Source: an uncultured Colwellia sp.
GTDB lineage: Bacteria; Pseudomonadota; Gammaproteobacteria; Enterobacterales; Alteromonadaceae
Direction of reading: 5' to 3'
Length of the DNA stretch: 64,000 nucleotides
Assembly (NCBI GenBank): GCA_913063325.1
Contig: CAJXYE010000012.1
Location: 31,769-95,768 of the forward strand
Made by a program: the position numbers and the translations under genes. Under the pieces are notes generated by a model. It was not told where the DNA came from. It did not search any database and saw only the letters and a program-made list of their open reading frames with translations. Below are positions 19,718-28,665 of the stretch, one piece after another. Position 1 is the stretch's first letter; the number at the start of each line of letters is the position of its first letter.

Positions 19718-19980
19718 TACCAATTTGATTAAATTTCTTCCCTACTCAGAGCTACATTGATGAGCTTAAAACAAACAAAATTTATTAAACATAGTCATTC
19801 TATATTTAGTTCATTTTGTGACGTTATCAGTTTATCAATGAGCTCCCAAGGGCGAGTTTAAAAGGCTTATATGCAGCGTTATTGATTTCGAGAAGGGAAT
19901 AACCATTCTCATCAATCAATGCCTTGCCTTTAAGCCTTTTAATTCTCGCTGAGTGGGAAAGAACTTAATCAACTTGGTAT
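19717..19980. repeat. Palindromic repeat element, copy B (264 bp)
   Basis: Left arm ATACCAATTTGATTAAATTT and reverse-complemented right arm ATACCAAGTTGATTAAGTTC match each other but not the arms of copies A, C or D. The left half has GAGCTACATTGAT facing ATCAATGAGCTC. The right half is the conserved core from GGCGAGTTTAAAAGGCTTA to TAAGCCTTTTAATTCTCGC, the same orientation as copy A. The element begins on the last base of the panP stop codon. Confidence 0.85.
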
Positions 19981-20052
19981 AATTACTGTTTCTTAGATAA
20001 TCTGTTTACGGGTAAATCGCTATATATTTAGGGCGGGTCAGTCAAAGCAAAC

Positions 20053-20094
20053 AAAAAAAGGCACAAGTTAATTTATTAACTTGTGCCTTTTTTA
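20053..20094. terminator. Bidirectional terminator between panP and nagB
   Basis: AAAAAGGCACAAGTTAA and TTAACTTGTGCCTTTTT form a 17-bp stem with A and T runs on either side, serving both convergent genes. Confidence 0.9.
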
Positions 20095-20185
20095 TTGTTA
20101 ACTACCAGCCTTTCCTGGCATGTGTATAAGTGGACACCTCTACACTGATAGTTATATTTTAGTAGCTATGCTTCTAGCCATAATT

Positions 20186-20992
20186 TTAGTAATTATGGTA
20201 AAGACCAAACTCTTGATTTATTTTACAATTTTGCTTATCAGCCCAAAGATAATATTCTTGATCTTCCAACTCACTTGCCGCTTCTTTATCAAGTAATATA
20301 ATGGCATTTTCGTGAAGCTGTAAAGATGATGCTGGACATACTGCTGATAATGCACCTGTAACCATATCTTTTACTGCTTTTGCTTTGTTCTTACCTGTTG
20401 CCATTAGTAGTACGTATCTAGCATCTAGAATAGTGGCAATACCCATGGTCATAGCTAATGTTGGTTGAAATTCATCAGCAGCAAATAAACGACTATTATC
20501 GTCAAGGGTTTGCTGAGTAAGTGTTTTAATGCGGGTACGAGAAGCTAAGCTTGAAGTAGGTTCATTAAAACCAATGTGGCCATTGGCACCAATACCTAAA
20601 ATCTGCAAGTCGATACCGCCAGCTTGAGATATTTTATCTTCGTACGCCAAACCTTGTTCTCTTGGGTTTTCACCTTGATTACAGGTTGGTACGAAGGTTT
20701 TAGATTTATCAATATCAACATGATTGAACAAGTTTACATTCATGAAATGACGGTAGCTTTGCTCGTTTTTTTCATCAATACCTAAGTATTCGTCTAAATT
20801 GAAGCTAGTGGTATTGCTGAAACTAAGCTCGCCAGCCTTGTGCTTATTAACCAATTCTTGATAAAGACTAATAGGTGTACTGCCTGTTGCCAAACCTAAA
20901 ACAGGGTTAGATTTTTTATTGATTAATTCTGCAACCCATTCTGCTGCACTTTCGGCAACTTGCTGTGCATCATCAAAAATAATAACTTGCAT
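20186..20992 (-). CDS. nagB: Glucosamine-6-phosphate deaminase
   Basis: NagB converts glucosamine 6-phosphate to fructose 6-phosphate and ammonia, the last step of GlcNAc catabolism. The 268-residue product shows LGLATGSTP, FNLDEYLG with the catalytic aspartate, LGIGANGHIGFNEP, and the SSLASRTRIKTL strand. Length fits the hexameric E. coli-type enzyme. A NagR operator sits at 21098-21111, about 105 bases before the start. The gene is about 11 kb from the other nag genes and reads in the opposite direction. Confidence 0.96.
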   Translation of the reverse strand: MQVIIFDDAQQVAESAAEWVAELINKKSNPVLGLATGSTPISLYQELVNKHKAGELSFSNTTSFNLDEYLGIDEKNEQSYRHFMNVNLFNHVDIDKSKTFVPTCNQGENPREQGLAYEDKISQAGGIDLQILGIGANGHIGFNEPTSSLASRTRIKTLTQQTLDDNSRLFAADEFQPTLAMTMGIATILDARYVLLMATGKNKAKAVKDMVTGALSAVCPASSLQLHENAIILLDKEAASELEDQEYYLWADKQNCKINQEFGLYHNY

Positions 20993-21319
20993 GTTTTTTC
21001 CTTAGGAAAATTAAATTAATAAAGCATCACGGTACGCTTATATTTTTAAGCGACAAACTTTACAATATGATAAATATCGTCTTACATTATTAAAAAATGA
21101 CAGCGCTGTCAATTGTTAATGGTGTTTGTTGATAGTTCTCTTTGTTTAGTTATATACCCTTTTCGATCTTAATAGAGGGTTCTAGCGGGTGTAAATCAAT
21201 TGAATAAGGAGTTACGTACATTACTCCATGATTGCTATAGTTATTAATAGGTATAGCAATATAGTTGTTTTTTTGCTAAAAATTTAGCCATAATGGCTTA
21301 TAGAGTGCATTATTATATC
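20993..21319. promoter_or_regulatory. nagB upstream region
   Basis: Besides the NagR operator, this stretch holds an inverted repeat ATTGCTATA / TATAGCAAT (about 21231-21260). A possible 19-codon frame starts at 21229, but it lies across the inverted repeat and is not convincing. Confidence 0.4.
21098..21111. promoter_or_regulatory. NagR operator of nagB
   Basis: TGACAGCGCTGTCA is a perfect 14-base palindrome flanked by A/T. It is identical to the operators at 32838 and 43523. Confidence 0.88.
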
Positions 21320-21585
21320 TATACCCGCTCCACTTGAATATGCAGGATTCAGCTGGAATTATAAACGCCTTTAGGCAAGGCATTGATTGAAGAGAATAGT
21401 TATTCTATTGTCGAAACCAATAACGTCGCATAAAGCGCTTATAAACCAGCCCTTTGGGGAAAACTGAGCAAAACATACTTGTCGTTACATTTGTTTTAAG
21501 GGAATGACCCTTAACAAAAAAATGTGCCTAGATTATGATTCGCTCAGATTTCCTGAAACGAGCATCTTCAAGTGGAACGGGTATA
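21320..21585. repeat. Palindromic repeat element, copy C (266 bp)
   Basis: Left arm TATACCCGCTCCACTTGAAT and reverse-complemented right arm TATACCCGTTCCACTTGAAG. The conserved core lies in the left half and inverted relative to copies A and B (GGCAAGGCATTGATTGA ... GCGCTTATAAACCAGCCC). The other half is closed by CTGAGC / GCTCAG. It ends 33 bases before the HDOD-GAF gene and may carry or displace its promoter. Confidence 0.85.
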
Positions 21586-21618
21586 TGCTTTACTAAAGAT
21601 AATTATTGAGAAATTGTC

Positions 21619-23076
21619 ATGAGCAATAAAAGCTTACGAACAACAGAGCAATGGATTGATCTTATCGCTAATAGCGAGTTACCCGCTATTACTTCAACAG
21701 CTAAAATGTTAGATAAATTTTCTAACGACGATAAGTCATCGTTACCCAAGTTAAGTGAGGCCATTTTGCATGATCAAGGTCTGTCCTCATGCTTACTTAA
21801 AGTCGCTAATAACATTCAGCATATTAGTATTAATAAAGTTACTACCGTCTCTCGTGCCACCGTAGTACTTGGCATTCAAACAGTTAAAAATATTTGTTTA
21901 ACGGCTAAGTTAGTCTCCAGTTTATTAGCATCGAAGACGCTTGATATTAATGTTTATGAACACTTAACTCAGCTTATGGCTAACTCCTTTTATGCAGGTA
22001 TGTTGGCTAAGATGATGGTGCCTAAATATAGTGAAGAAGTGCAAGAGGAAGTCTACCTTGCAGCTATGTTATATAGAATAGGAGAAACAGCTTTTTGGAG
22101 TGCTGGTGGTGATGTAGCTAAAAAACTAGCAAATTATGAAGCTAAATCTACTCGAGACTTTGACCAATATTGCCAGCAAGAGTTAGGTACAAATTTTAAT
22201 GAATTAAGTAAAGGTTTGGCGGCAACTTGGAACTTGAGTGACTTACTTATTAAGGCTCTAGACCAACCCACAACACGCACGGATGAAGTAAAAGTTATTT
22301 ATTTTGCAGACAAACTCAGCGCAATTATTGCTAGCCCTGAAGGTTGTAAAGGAGATTATCATCGCTTACTTGAAGATATAGCCAAAATTGTCGGTGTTTC
22401 AGTGAAGCAGTTAACGGTGAGAATTGAGCATACCCGTGAGCAGGCTGAAAAATTACTCTCTTCTTATGGTGCTGAAATATTAATCGAGCGTATTAACTGT
22501 TTACCTAAAGCTGATGACTTTAAATCTAATGGTGAATCGTTAAACAGTAAAGAAGATGTGAGTAGAGATAAGGCCTTATTGAATGGTTTTATGGGGCTTA
22601 CTAAGTTAATGCAAAGCAGTAAGGATTTTAATGAATACTTGCAGTTAACCTTGGTAAATATTGCCAATATTTTTGCTTTTGACCGTAGTTCTTTTTTAAT
22701 GTTAGTTGATGAACGGGGGAGAGTTAAATCACGATTAGTTCTTGATAAAAATGCTCAAGACGATGCTATAAAAATTAATATTGATATAAAACATAGTGAC
22801 AATGTTATTGCTAAAGTGCTTAGTAGTGATACCGCCGCGTTGATCAATGACCACCAAGAAATTCGCTGGCGAGATTTAATCACCCAAGAGCTCAGTGAGG
22901 TGATTGGAGAAGGAGCTATTGCTTTTGTGCCGGTCAAAATAGGAGGAAAAGCGATAGGTGTGATGTGTTTGCAATCATTTGCATCAAAACAAAAAATACA
23001 GACGCAAGACTTCCAACAACTATGTGCCTTTATTGATCATCTTAATATGTGCTTAACCATGATTAAATACAGTTAA
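21619..23076 (+). CDS. HDOD domain protein with C-terminal GAF domain
   Basis: A 485-residue cytoplasmic signalling protein. Residues about 10-220 form an HDOD domain (LPAITSTAKMLDKF, KLSEAILHDQGLSSCLLKVAN, VSRATVVLGIQTVKNICLTA), a relative of HD phosphohydrolases without the metal-binding HD pair. Residues about 325-480 resemble a GAF sensor (DRSSFLMLVDERGRVKSRL ... GEGAIAFVPVKIGGKAIGVMCLQSF). HDOD proteins often act in c-di-GMP-linked or stress regulation; no partner gene is next to this one. Repeat element C lies directly upstream. Confidence 0.85.
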   Translation: MSNKSLRTTEQWIDLIANSELPAITSTAKMLDKFSNDDKSSLPKLSEAILHDQGLSSCLLKVANNIQHISINKVTTVSRATVVLGIQTVKNICLTAKLVSSLLASKTLDINVYEHLTQLMANSFYAGMLAKMMVPKYSEEVQEEVYLAAMLYRIGETAFWSAGGDVAKKLANYEAKSTRDFDQYCQQELGTNFNELSKGLAATWNLSDLLIKALDQPTTRTDEVKVIYFADKLSAIIASPEGCKGDYHRLLEDIAKIVGVSVKQLTVRIEHTREQAEKLLSSYGAEILIERINCLPKADDFKSNGESLNSKEDVSRDKALLNGFMGLTKLMQSSKDFNEYLQLTLVNIANIFAFDRSSFLMLVDERGRVKSRLVLDKNAQDDAIKINIDIKHSDNVIAKVLSSDTAALINDHQEIRWRDLITQELSEVIGEGAIAFVPVKIGGKAIGVMCLQSFASKQKIQTQDFQQLCAFIDHLNMCLTMIKYS

Positions 23077-23223
23077 CTCAATAATAGTTACGGTTTTTAT
23101 TCAAGACAGAGAGCGAATCAGGTGTTTGTAAATATGGATACAATTAGTTACTCGTTTTAGCATATCTTCTGATAAACTAGCGATAATTTTATTAGTTAAT
23201 GCACGCTTGTGCCAAAATCTACA

Positions 23224-23754
23224 ATGACCCAACCATCAACTTCTCAATCAAACTTATTTACCACCAGCTTTACTTTAGATAAAGCCCATTATGCAGAGTG
23301 CTACGGGCAATCTAGTACTTTAAAACATGATAAAAAAACGTACTTTAAAGCCAATGTTTTAACTGTTTTTGGTTTGATTATTTTATTGTTTACCCCGGTT
23401 AACCCCTATGCTGCTTGGTTTGTTATAGCTTGCGGTATTCTCGAAACGCTTAGTGTTTATTATCATAAACCGTGGTGGGTAATGAGGCAGATGCTTAGTA
23501 AGGCGTCGGGTAGTGAAGTTAAACTTACTATTGATGAACAAGGTATATTGACGGAATCATTTCATATTAATAGTCGTATTTTATGGACAGATGTTACAGC
23601 TGTTACTGAAACTGACTTGGGTTTTGTTATATATTTTAGTTTAGGTAAAAGTGTTACAGGCAAAGATATTGCCAGTAAAAGTTATATATCTAACAGTTGT
23701 TTGTCTGATGAAGCTAAAGCTTTTATTGCGGAAAAAAATCCTGTTGTTGCGTAA
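23224..23754 (+). CDS. YcxB-like small membrane protein
   Basis: The 176-residue product has two adjacent hydrophobic segments (about 40-58 and 60-76: VLTVFGLIILLFTPV and AAWFVIACGILETLSV), then a soluble domain with SEVKLTIDEQGI, RILWTDVTAV and GFVIYFSL. That combination of a TM hairpin plus a PH-like C-terminal domain is the YcxB pattern; function unknown. The start is ATG 23224 or, five residues earlier, GTG 23209. It precedes the permease gene by 34 bases. Confidence 0.65.
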   Translation: MTQPSTSQSNLFTTSFTLDKAHYAECYGQSSTLKHDKKTYFKANVLTVFGLIILLFTPVNPYAAWFVIACGILETLSVYYHKPWWVMRQMLSKASGSEVKLTIDEQGILTESFHINSRILWTDVTAVTETDLGFVIYFSLGKSVTGKDIASKSYISNSCLSDEAKAFIAEKNPVVA

Positions 23755-23788
23755 AGTCAGCAGTAAGTGAAGATGAAGTAATATTTCT

Positions 23789-24658
23789 ATGGTTAAACAA
23801 GCATTTATTCGGTTATCTAACCCTAAATTTATCGTACTGTTTTTAGTCGTATGGGCGTGCTTACTGTTGAGCTCTAGTTATGCGCTGAACGAACTAGCTG
23901 ATTATAGTTTGTTTACCTTTTTAGGTACTCTAGGTGCTATTTTTGCCAATTCAACAGGGGCTGGTGGTGGTGTGGTGTTTATTCCCATGTTCACTCAGCT
24001 TAACTTTACCGAGCAACAATCAATAGCAACAAGCTTTGCGATTCAATGTTTTGGCATGACCGCCGGAGCTGTGACTTGGTGGCACCATTATAAAACAGAA
24101 AAAACTGAGCTACGTTTATGGCAAGGCTTTAAACGTATCATCTGTGTAACCACTGTTGCATCTGTTATTGGCTTGTATGCAGTCTTTTACTTCCAAACTA
24201 ATTCGCCAGCAGCTTTGCATATTAGTTTTAGCTGGTTTTCAGTGCTATTAGGTTTTTTCATCATATTGACCATCTATTTACTGCAACCACACCGAGAGCG
24301 TAGCCAGTTATATTATGTTGACTATATTGCACTGGTGATGATTGGTTTTTTTGGTGGTGCTGTTACCGCTTGGTTAAGTGTTGGTGTCGGTGAGTTGTTA
24401 GTTATTTATCTGCTGCTACGTCATTTTGATATTAATATGGCGGTAGCTGCAGCGGTTATTGTATCTGCTATTAGCGTTTGGGCGGCAATTGGTCAAGTTA
24501 GTCATGACGTTTATTGGCAAGTAGTTTTATTTGCTGGCCCAGGGGCTGTATTAGGCGGTATCTTTGCTAAAACAGTAGTCACGCATTTATCAGCAACTAA
24601 GCTTAAATTATTTTTTGCATCTTGGTTGTTGATAAGTGGCGCCGTAGGGTTAAGTTAA
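23789..24658 (+). CDS. TauE/SafE family permease
   Basis: A polytopic inner-membrane protein of 289 residues with about eight hydrophobic segments. It contains the glycine-rich GTLGAIFANSTGAGGGVVFIP repeat in the first half and GFFGGAVTAWLSVGVGE in the second, matching the internal duplication of the TauE/SafE family. Members export sulfite, sulfoacetate or other anions; the substrate here is not readable. A short gap separates it from the Fur-boxed iron operon, which probably starts its own transcript. Confidence 0.82.
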   Translation: MVKQAFIRLSNPKFIVLFLVVWACLLLSSSYALNELADYSLFTFLGTLGAIFANSTGAGGGVVFIPMFTQLNFTEQQSIATSFAIQCFGMTAGAVTWWHHYKTEKTELRLWQGFKRIICVTTVASVIGLYAVFYFQTNSPAALHISFSWFSVLLGFFIILTIYLLQPHRERSQLYYVDYIALVMIGFFGGAVTAWLSVGVGELLVIYLLLRHFDINMAVAAAVIVSAISVWAAIGQVSHDVYWQVVLFAGPGAVLGGIFAKTVVTHLSATKLKLFFASWLLISGAVGLS

Positions 24659-24700
24659 CTTGAGTTAAGTAAAGGAAAAATGATCTGTTACAAGTCTTAA

Positions 24701-24715
24701 TGAGAGTTATTCTCA
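24701..24715. promoter_or_regulatory. Fur box of the fbp operon
   Basis: TGAGAGTTATTCTCA, preceded by AA and followed by AA, differs from the inverted repeat TGAGAATNATTCTCA at one position. It lies 66 bases before fbpA, where a Fur repressor would block transcription under iron sufficiency. Confidence 0.8.
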
Positions 24716-24780
24716 AAAACCTTGACAGCTTTTACTGTGCTTGTACAATTCGACCACAGTATTTTATGGAGACACTAATT

Positions 24781-25803
24781 ATGTTGAAAAAATTGATTAA
24801 TACCTCACTTGTTGGCTTACTTTTAACCGCTAGTTTTATGACAAGTTTTATTGCCGATGCTAGTGAAGGAGTGAATGTTTACTCTTACAGACAACCTTTT
24901 CTTGTAGAGCCTTTGTTTAATAAATTTACCGAGCAAAGCGGTATTAAAGTGAATGTCGTTTTCGCTAAAAAAGGCATGGCTGAACGTTTAGCGCGCGAAG
25001 GCAAATATAGTCCTGCAGATATATTACTCACTACAGATATTAGTCGTTTGATTGAATTACGTGATAAAGACCTAGTGCAACCAGTTAACTCGTCAGTTTT
25101 AAGTAACGCGATCCCTAAACAATATCAAGCACAAGACAATACTTGGTTTGCCTTAACTACACGCGTCCGTAATATCTACTCTGCGAAACGTTTAGGTAAG
25201 ATTGACCTGAATTATGAAGACTTAGCCGATGAAAAGTATAAAGGTCGTGTTTGTACACGCAGTGGTAAACACCCCTATAATGTTGCCTTAGTTGCTTCTA
25301 TGATCAGTGAACATGGTGAAGCTTACACATTAGATTGGCTAAAAAAGGTGAAGAATAATTTAGCACGTAAACCCCAAGGTAGTGATCGCGGTCAAGTACA
25401 AGCAATTCATCAAAAACTGTGCGATATTTCTTTAGGTAATAGTTATTATTTTGGCAAAATGCTAAAAGATGAAAAACAAAAAGTTTGGGCTGATGAAGTC
25501 TACATTAACTTCCCTAACCAAAAAAATCGTGGTGCCCATATAAACATATCGGGTGTTGCTATGGCTAAATACGCGCCTAATGCAAAAAATGCTCAAGTGT
25601 TAATGGAATTCTTAGTTTCTAAACCTGCGCAAGCATTATATGCACAAACGAATATGGAATATCCTGTTCGAGAAGATGTTGCAGTATCGAAATTAGTCGA
25701 TTCTTGGGGGAGTTATAAAGCAGATGCCTTACCATTAGAAGAGATTGCGAAAAACCGTAAAGCAGCATTAAAGCTATTAGACCAAGCACAGTTTGATTTG
25801 TGA
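24781..25803 (+). CDS. fbpA: Fe(III) ABC transporter, periplasmic binding protein
   Basis: The 340-residue protein has a signal peptide (LVGLLLTASFMTSFIADA) and a class II solute-binding fold starting VNVYSYRQPFLVEPLF. The paired tyrosines of FbpA/FutA-type ferric binding appear in GNSYYFGKML. Together with the permease and ATPase downstream it imports iron(III) from the periplasm. ATG 24781 was chosen from an open frame that begins at 24700 because it gives a normal signal peptide; the Fur box would otherwise lie within the coding sequence. The stop overlaps the next start (GTGA). Confidence 0.92.
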   Translation: MLKKLINTSLVGLLLTASFMTSFIADASEGVNVYSYRQPFLVEPLFNKFTEQSGIKVNVVFAKKGMAERLAREGKYSPADILLTTDISRLIELRDKDLVQPVNSSVLSNAIPKQYQAQDNTWFALTTRVRNIYSAKRLGKIDLNYEDLADEKYKGRVCTRSGKHPYNVALVASMISEHGEAYTLDWLKKVKNNLARKPQGSDRGQVQAIHQKLCDISLGNSYYFGKMLKDEKQKVWADEVYINFPNQKNRGAHINISGVAMAKYAPNAKNAQVLMEFLVSKPAQALYAQTNMEYPVREDVAVSKLVDSWGSYKADALPLEEIAKNRKAALKLLDQAQFDL

Positions 25804-27428
25804 TAGCACTGTATAACAGTAGATCATGGAAGTTATCTAGCTATTTAATTGCACTGGTATTGATAGTGCCAGTGGTTGTTATGCTAGTCGGCGGCGTAAG
25901 TACTTCAACGCAGCTGTTTGTTCATTTATGGCAAACAGTGCTGCCAAGTTATCTTGAAAATACTTTATTACTCGCTTTTTGGGTGGTGTTATTGGCGTTG
26001 TTTTTTGGCGTGTTTAGTGCAGCCATCATTACGCAAACCAATATTGTATTTAAACAACAGCTACGTTGGTTGTTACTTTTACCTTTAGCTATGCCCGCGT
26101 ATTTAGTTGCTTACCTTTATACCGACCTATTTGATTACGCAGGTCCAGTTCAGCGTGCTTTAAGAGCATGGTTTGATTGGCAATCGCCAGACGACTATTG
26201 GTTCTTTGATATTCGTACCTTACCCGGCGCTGCTTTAATGCTAGCACTGGTGTTATTTCCCTATATTTATATGCTTACCCGTGGCGCTTTTGAGCAGCAA
26301 GATCAAAACTTAACGCGTGCGAGTCGATTACTCGGCTTAACAGCAAAGCAAAGTTTCTTTAAAATAGCCTTACCCCTAGCAAGGCCCGCTATTGCAGTTT
26401 CGGCTAGCCTTGTCTTAATGGAAACCCTAGCTGATTTTGCAACCGTACAATACTTTTCTGTTAATACACTAACAACTGCTATTTATGATACTTGGCTTGG
26501 TTATGGCGATTTGGGAGCGGCTAATGCGTTAGCCAGTGTTTTAATGCTTTTAGTGTTATTTGTTGTGTTAGCAGAGCAACGAAGTAGGGCAGGGTTACGT
26601 CACCAAAGCGCTAGACCTAACTTAAATAGAGAGCTGATAAAGTTGTCTGTGATCCAACAATTTATGGCGAGTATTTTTTGCTGGGCATTAGTTATTTTGG
26701 GTTTTTTACTGCCGTTAACCTTATTAATCATTATGGCTGTGCAATACAGCGATGTGGCACAATTATCGGTGTTAATCTCTACCGGCATCAATTCATTAAA
26801 AATTTCAGTTATTGCGGCAACGGTTGCTGTATTGATTGCTTTATCTTTGGGTCTATATCAGCGTTTACACAGTGATAAATACCGTCATCTTCCACAGCAA
26901 ATTTCTGGTTTTGGTTATGCTATACCAGGCACTGTACTCGCTATGGCTATGCTATCGACGTTAGGACCTTTAGACCATTGGCTCAACGGAGTTGTTGAGT
27001 TTTTTGGGGGAGTAGCTCCAGGACTGATTTTATCGGGCTCTCTGTTTGCTATTATATTTGCGCTAGTAGTACGTTTTTCAGCTATCGCTAATGGCACTAT
27101 TATGAGCGGTATAAAGCAAATCCCTCAATCACTTGATTATGCACCAGCGTCTTTGGGAGTAAATCTGAAGGGAAGTTTAGTTAAAGTACATTTGCCTATT
27201 TTAAGGCCCGCAATAATAGTTGCATGGTTATTAGTTTTTGTTGAAGCAATGAAAGAGTTACCGGCAGTATTGTTGCTACGACCGTTTAATTTTGAAACCT
27301 TAAGTAGCCAAATTTATCAGCTTATTTCTGATGAAATGTTAGAGCAAGGTGCTTTAGGCGCAATTCTCATCGTGTTGTTTGGTCTGTTACCTATAATAAT
27401 CCTGAATAAGAGCAAGGAAAAAGTATGA
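25800..27428 (+). CDS. fbpB: Fe(III) ABC transporter, fused permease
   Basis: A 542-residue inner-membrane protein with about twelve helices in two halves. Each half has an EAA-type loop: GLTAKQSFFKIALPLARPAIA (about 190) and GVNLKGSLVKVHLPILRPAII (about 460). This is the fused FbpB/CysTW layout of the iron(III) family. The start is GTG 25800, overlapping the fbpA stop by 3 bases, so translation is probably coupled. The gene ends by overlapping the ATPase start. Confidence 0.92.
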   Translation: MIALYNSRSWKLSSYLIALVLIVPVVVMLVGGVSTSTQLFVHLWQTVLPSYLENTLLLAFWVVLLALFFGVFSAAIITQTNIVFKQQLRWLLLLPLAMPAYLVAYLYTDLFDYAGPVQRALRAWFDWQSPDDYWFFDIRTLPGAALMLALVLFPYIYMLTRGAFEQQDQNLTRASRLLGLTAKQSFFKIALPLARPAIAVSASLVLMETLADFATVQYFSVNTLTTAIYDTWLGYGDLGAANALASVLMLLVLFVVLAEQRSRAGLRHQSARPNLNRELIKLSVIQQFMASIFCWALVILGFLLPLTLLIIMAVQYSDVAQLSVLISTGINSLKISVIAATVAVLIALSLGLYQRLHSDKYRHLPQQISGFGYAIPGTVLAMAMLSTLGPLDHWLNGVVEFFGGVAPGLILSGSLFAIIFALVVRFSAIANGTIMSGIKQIPQSLDYAPASLGVNLKGSLVKVHLPILRPAIIVAWLLVFVEAMKELPAVLLLRPFNFETLSSQIYQLISDEMLEQGALGAILIVLFGLLPIIILNKSKEKV

Positions 27429-28540
27429 CCGTGTTGTTAACTACCCAGCCACCTATAGAGTCACCAGTCTTGTTATCTATCAAACAGCTTTGTGTAACGC
27501 TGCAAGATAAAGCGGTTTTATCTACATTGGATTTAACGCTTAATGAAGGAGATATATTAGGTCTGGTTGGTGCTAGTGGCTGTGGAAAAACAACCTTACT
27601 TAATGCTATTGCTGGTTTTAGTAAACCGAGCAGGGGGCAAATAACCATTGATAGTAATGTGCTGAGTGATGGGGACCACAGTGTACCAGCAGAAAAACGT
27701 CAGGTAGGCATGATTTTCCAAGACTATGCCTTATTCCCACATTTAACTGTAAAAGAGAATATTGCTTTTGGCATTGCAAAGTTAAGTAAGGCCGAGCAGA
27801 AACAACAAATAGAGCAGTTACTGGCCATATTAAAGCTAAATGATTACGGTGATAGTTATATTCATCAGCTTTCCGGTGGACAGCAACAACGTGTTGCCAT
27901 TGCACGAGCTTTAGCGCCAAAACCTAAATTACTTTTACTTGATGAACCCTTTTCAAATATCGACGCTCGCCTTAGGAATGAATTGATGGTCGAGATAAGA
28001 TTGTTATTAAAGCAGTTTAAAATGACCGCTATTTTTGTAACCCATAACAAAGATGAAGTATTTACCTTTGCAGATAAAATGGCAGTAATGGCACAAGGTC
28101 GGTTATTACAATTAGATGCCCCTAGTATTATTTGTCAACAACCCAATAGCTATCAGGTTGCAGATTTTTTACAGCTTGGCAGTTGGTTACCTTGCAAAGT
28201 TAATTCAGCTGGTGCGCATAGTTTGTTAGGCGATCTTGAAACCGAGTCGATAAAGGGGGAGAAATCACGGTTATTATATTTGTTAATAAAACCTCAGCAA
28301 CTAACCTTAACGGCAAAGGTAGATGATAAGAATATAGCGAATGCACAAGTTGAATATATTAGTGTTACTGAGCAGGGCTATCATTATTATCTACGTAGTA
28401 TCAACTCACCTTCAGCCGATAGCGCATTAGCATTTAACAAAATAAGCTTATACAGTAATGTGGTACTGACAATAAATCAGCAGGTTTTGGTACTTATAAA
28501 GCCCCATGACTTAATATTCTTCGAGCGTAACCCCTTGTAA
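27425..28540 (+). CDS. fbpC: Fe(III) ABC transporter, ATP-binding protein
   Basis: A 371-residue ATPase. Walker A is GASGCGKTT, the Q-loop follows in GMIFQDYALFPHLTV, the signature is LSGGQQQRVAIARAL, Walker B is LLLLDEPFSNID, and the H-loop is FVTHNKDE. The C-terminal extension beyond about 245 is a TOBE-like regulatory domain as in FbpC/PotA. It overlaps the permease stop (ATGA), completing a three-gene Fur-controlled operon. Confidence 0.93.
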   Translation: MTVLLTTQPPIESPVLLSIKQLCVTLQDKAVLSTLDLTLNEGDILGLVGASGCGKTTLLNAIAGFSKPSRGQITIDSNVLSDGDHSVPAEKRQVGMIFQDYALFPHLTVKENIAFGIAKLSKAEQKQQIEQLLAILKLNDYGDSYIHQLSGGQQQRVAIARALAPKPKLLLLDEPFSNIDARLRNELMVEIRLLLKQFKMTAIFVTHNKDEVFTFADKMAVMAQGRLLQLDAPSIICQQPNSYQVADFLQLGSWLPCKVNSAGAHSLLGDLETESIKGEKSRLLYLLIKPQQLTLTAKVDDKNIANAQVEYISVTEQGYHYYLRSINSPSADSALAFNKISLYSNVVLTINQQVLVLIKPHDLIFFERNPL

Positions 28541-28665
28541 AAGGGTATGTAATTTTAACGGTGCAAGCTGTTACAGTTCCTTTACAACACCTTACAGTCT
28601 CTTTAATACTTTGCTTTTATAATTTACTTATCAAATCAAAGTCGTTTAATTTTAAGGAGTCTGTC

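Noticed and set aside
21229-21288. 19-codon frame in the nagB upstream region
   Set aside because: Overlaps an inverted repeat and has no convincing ribosome site at the right distance.
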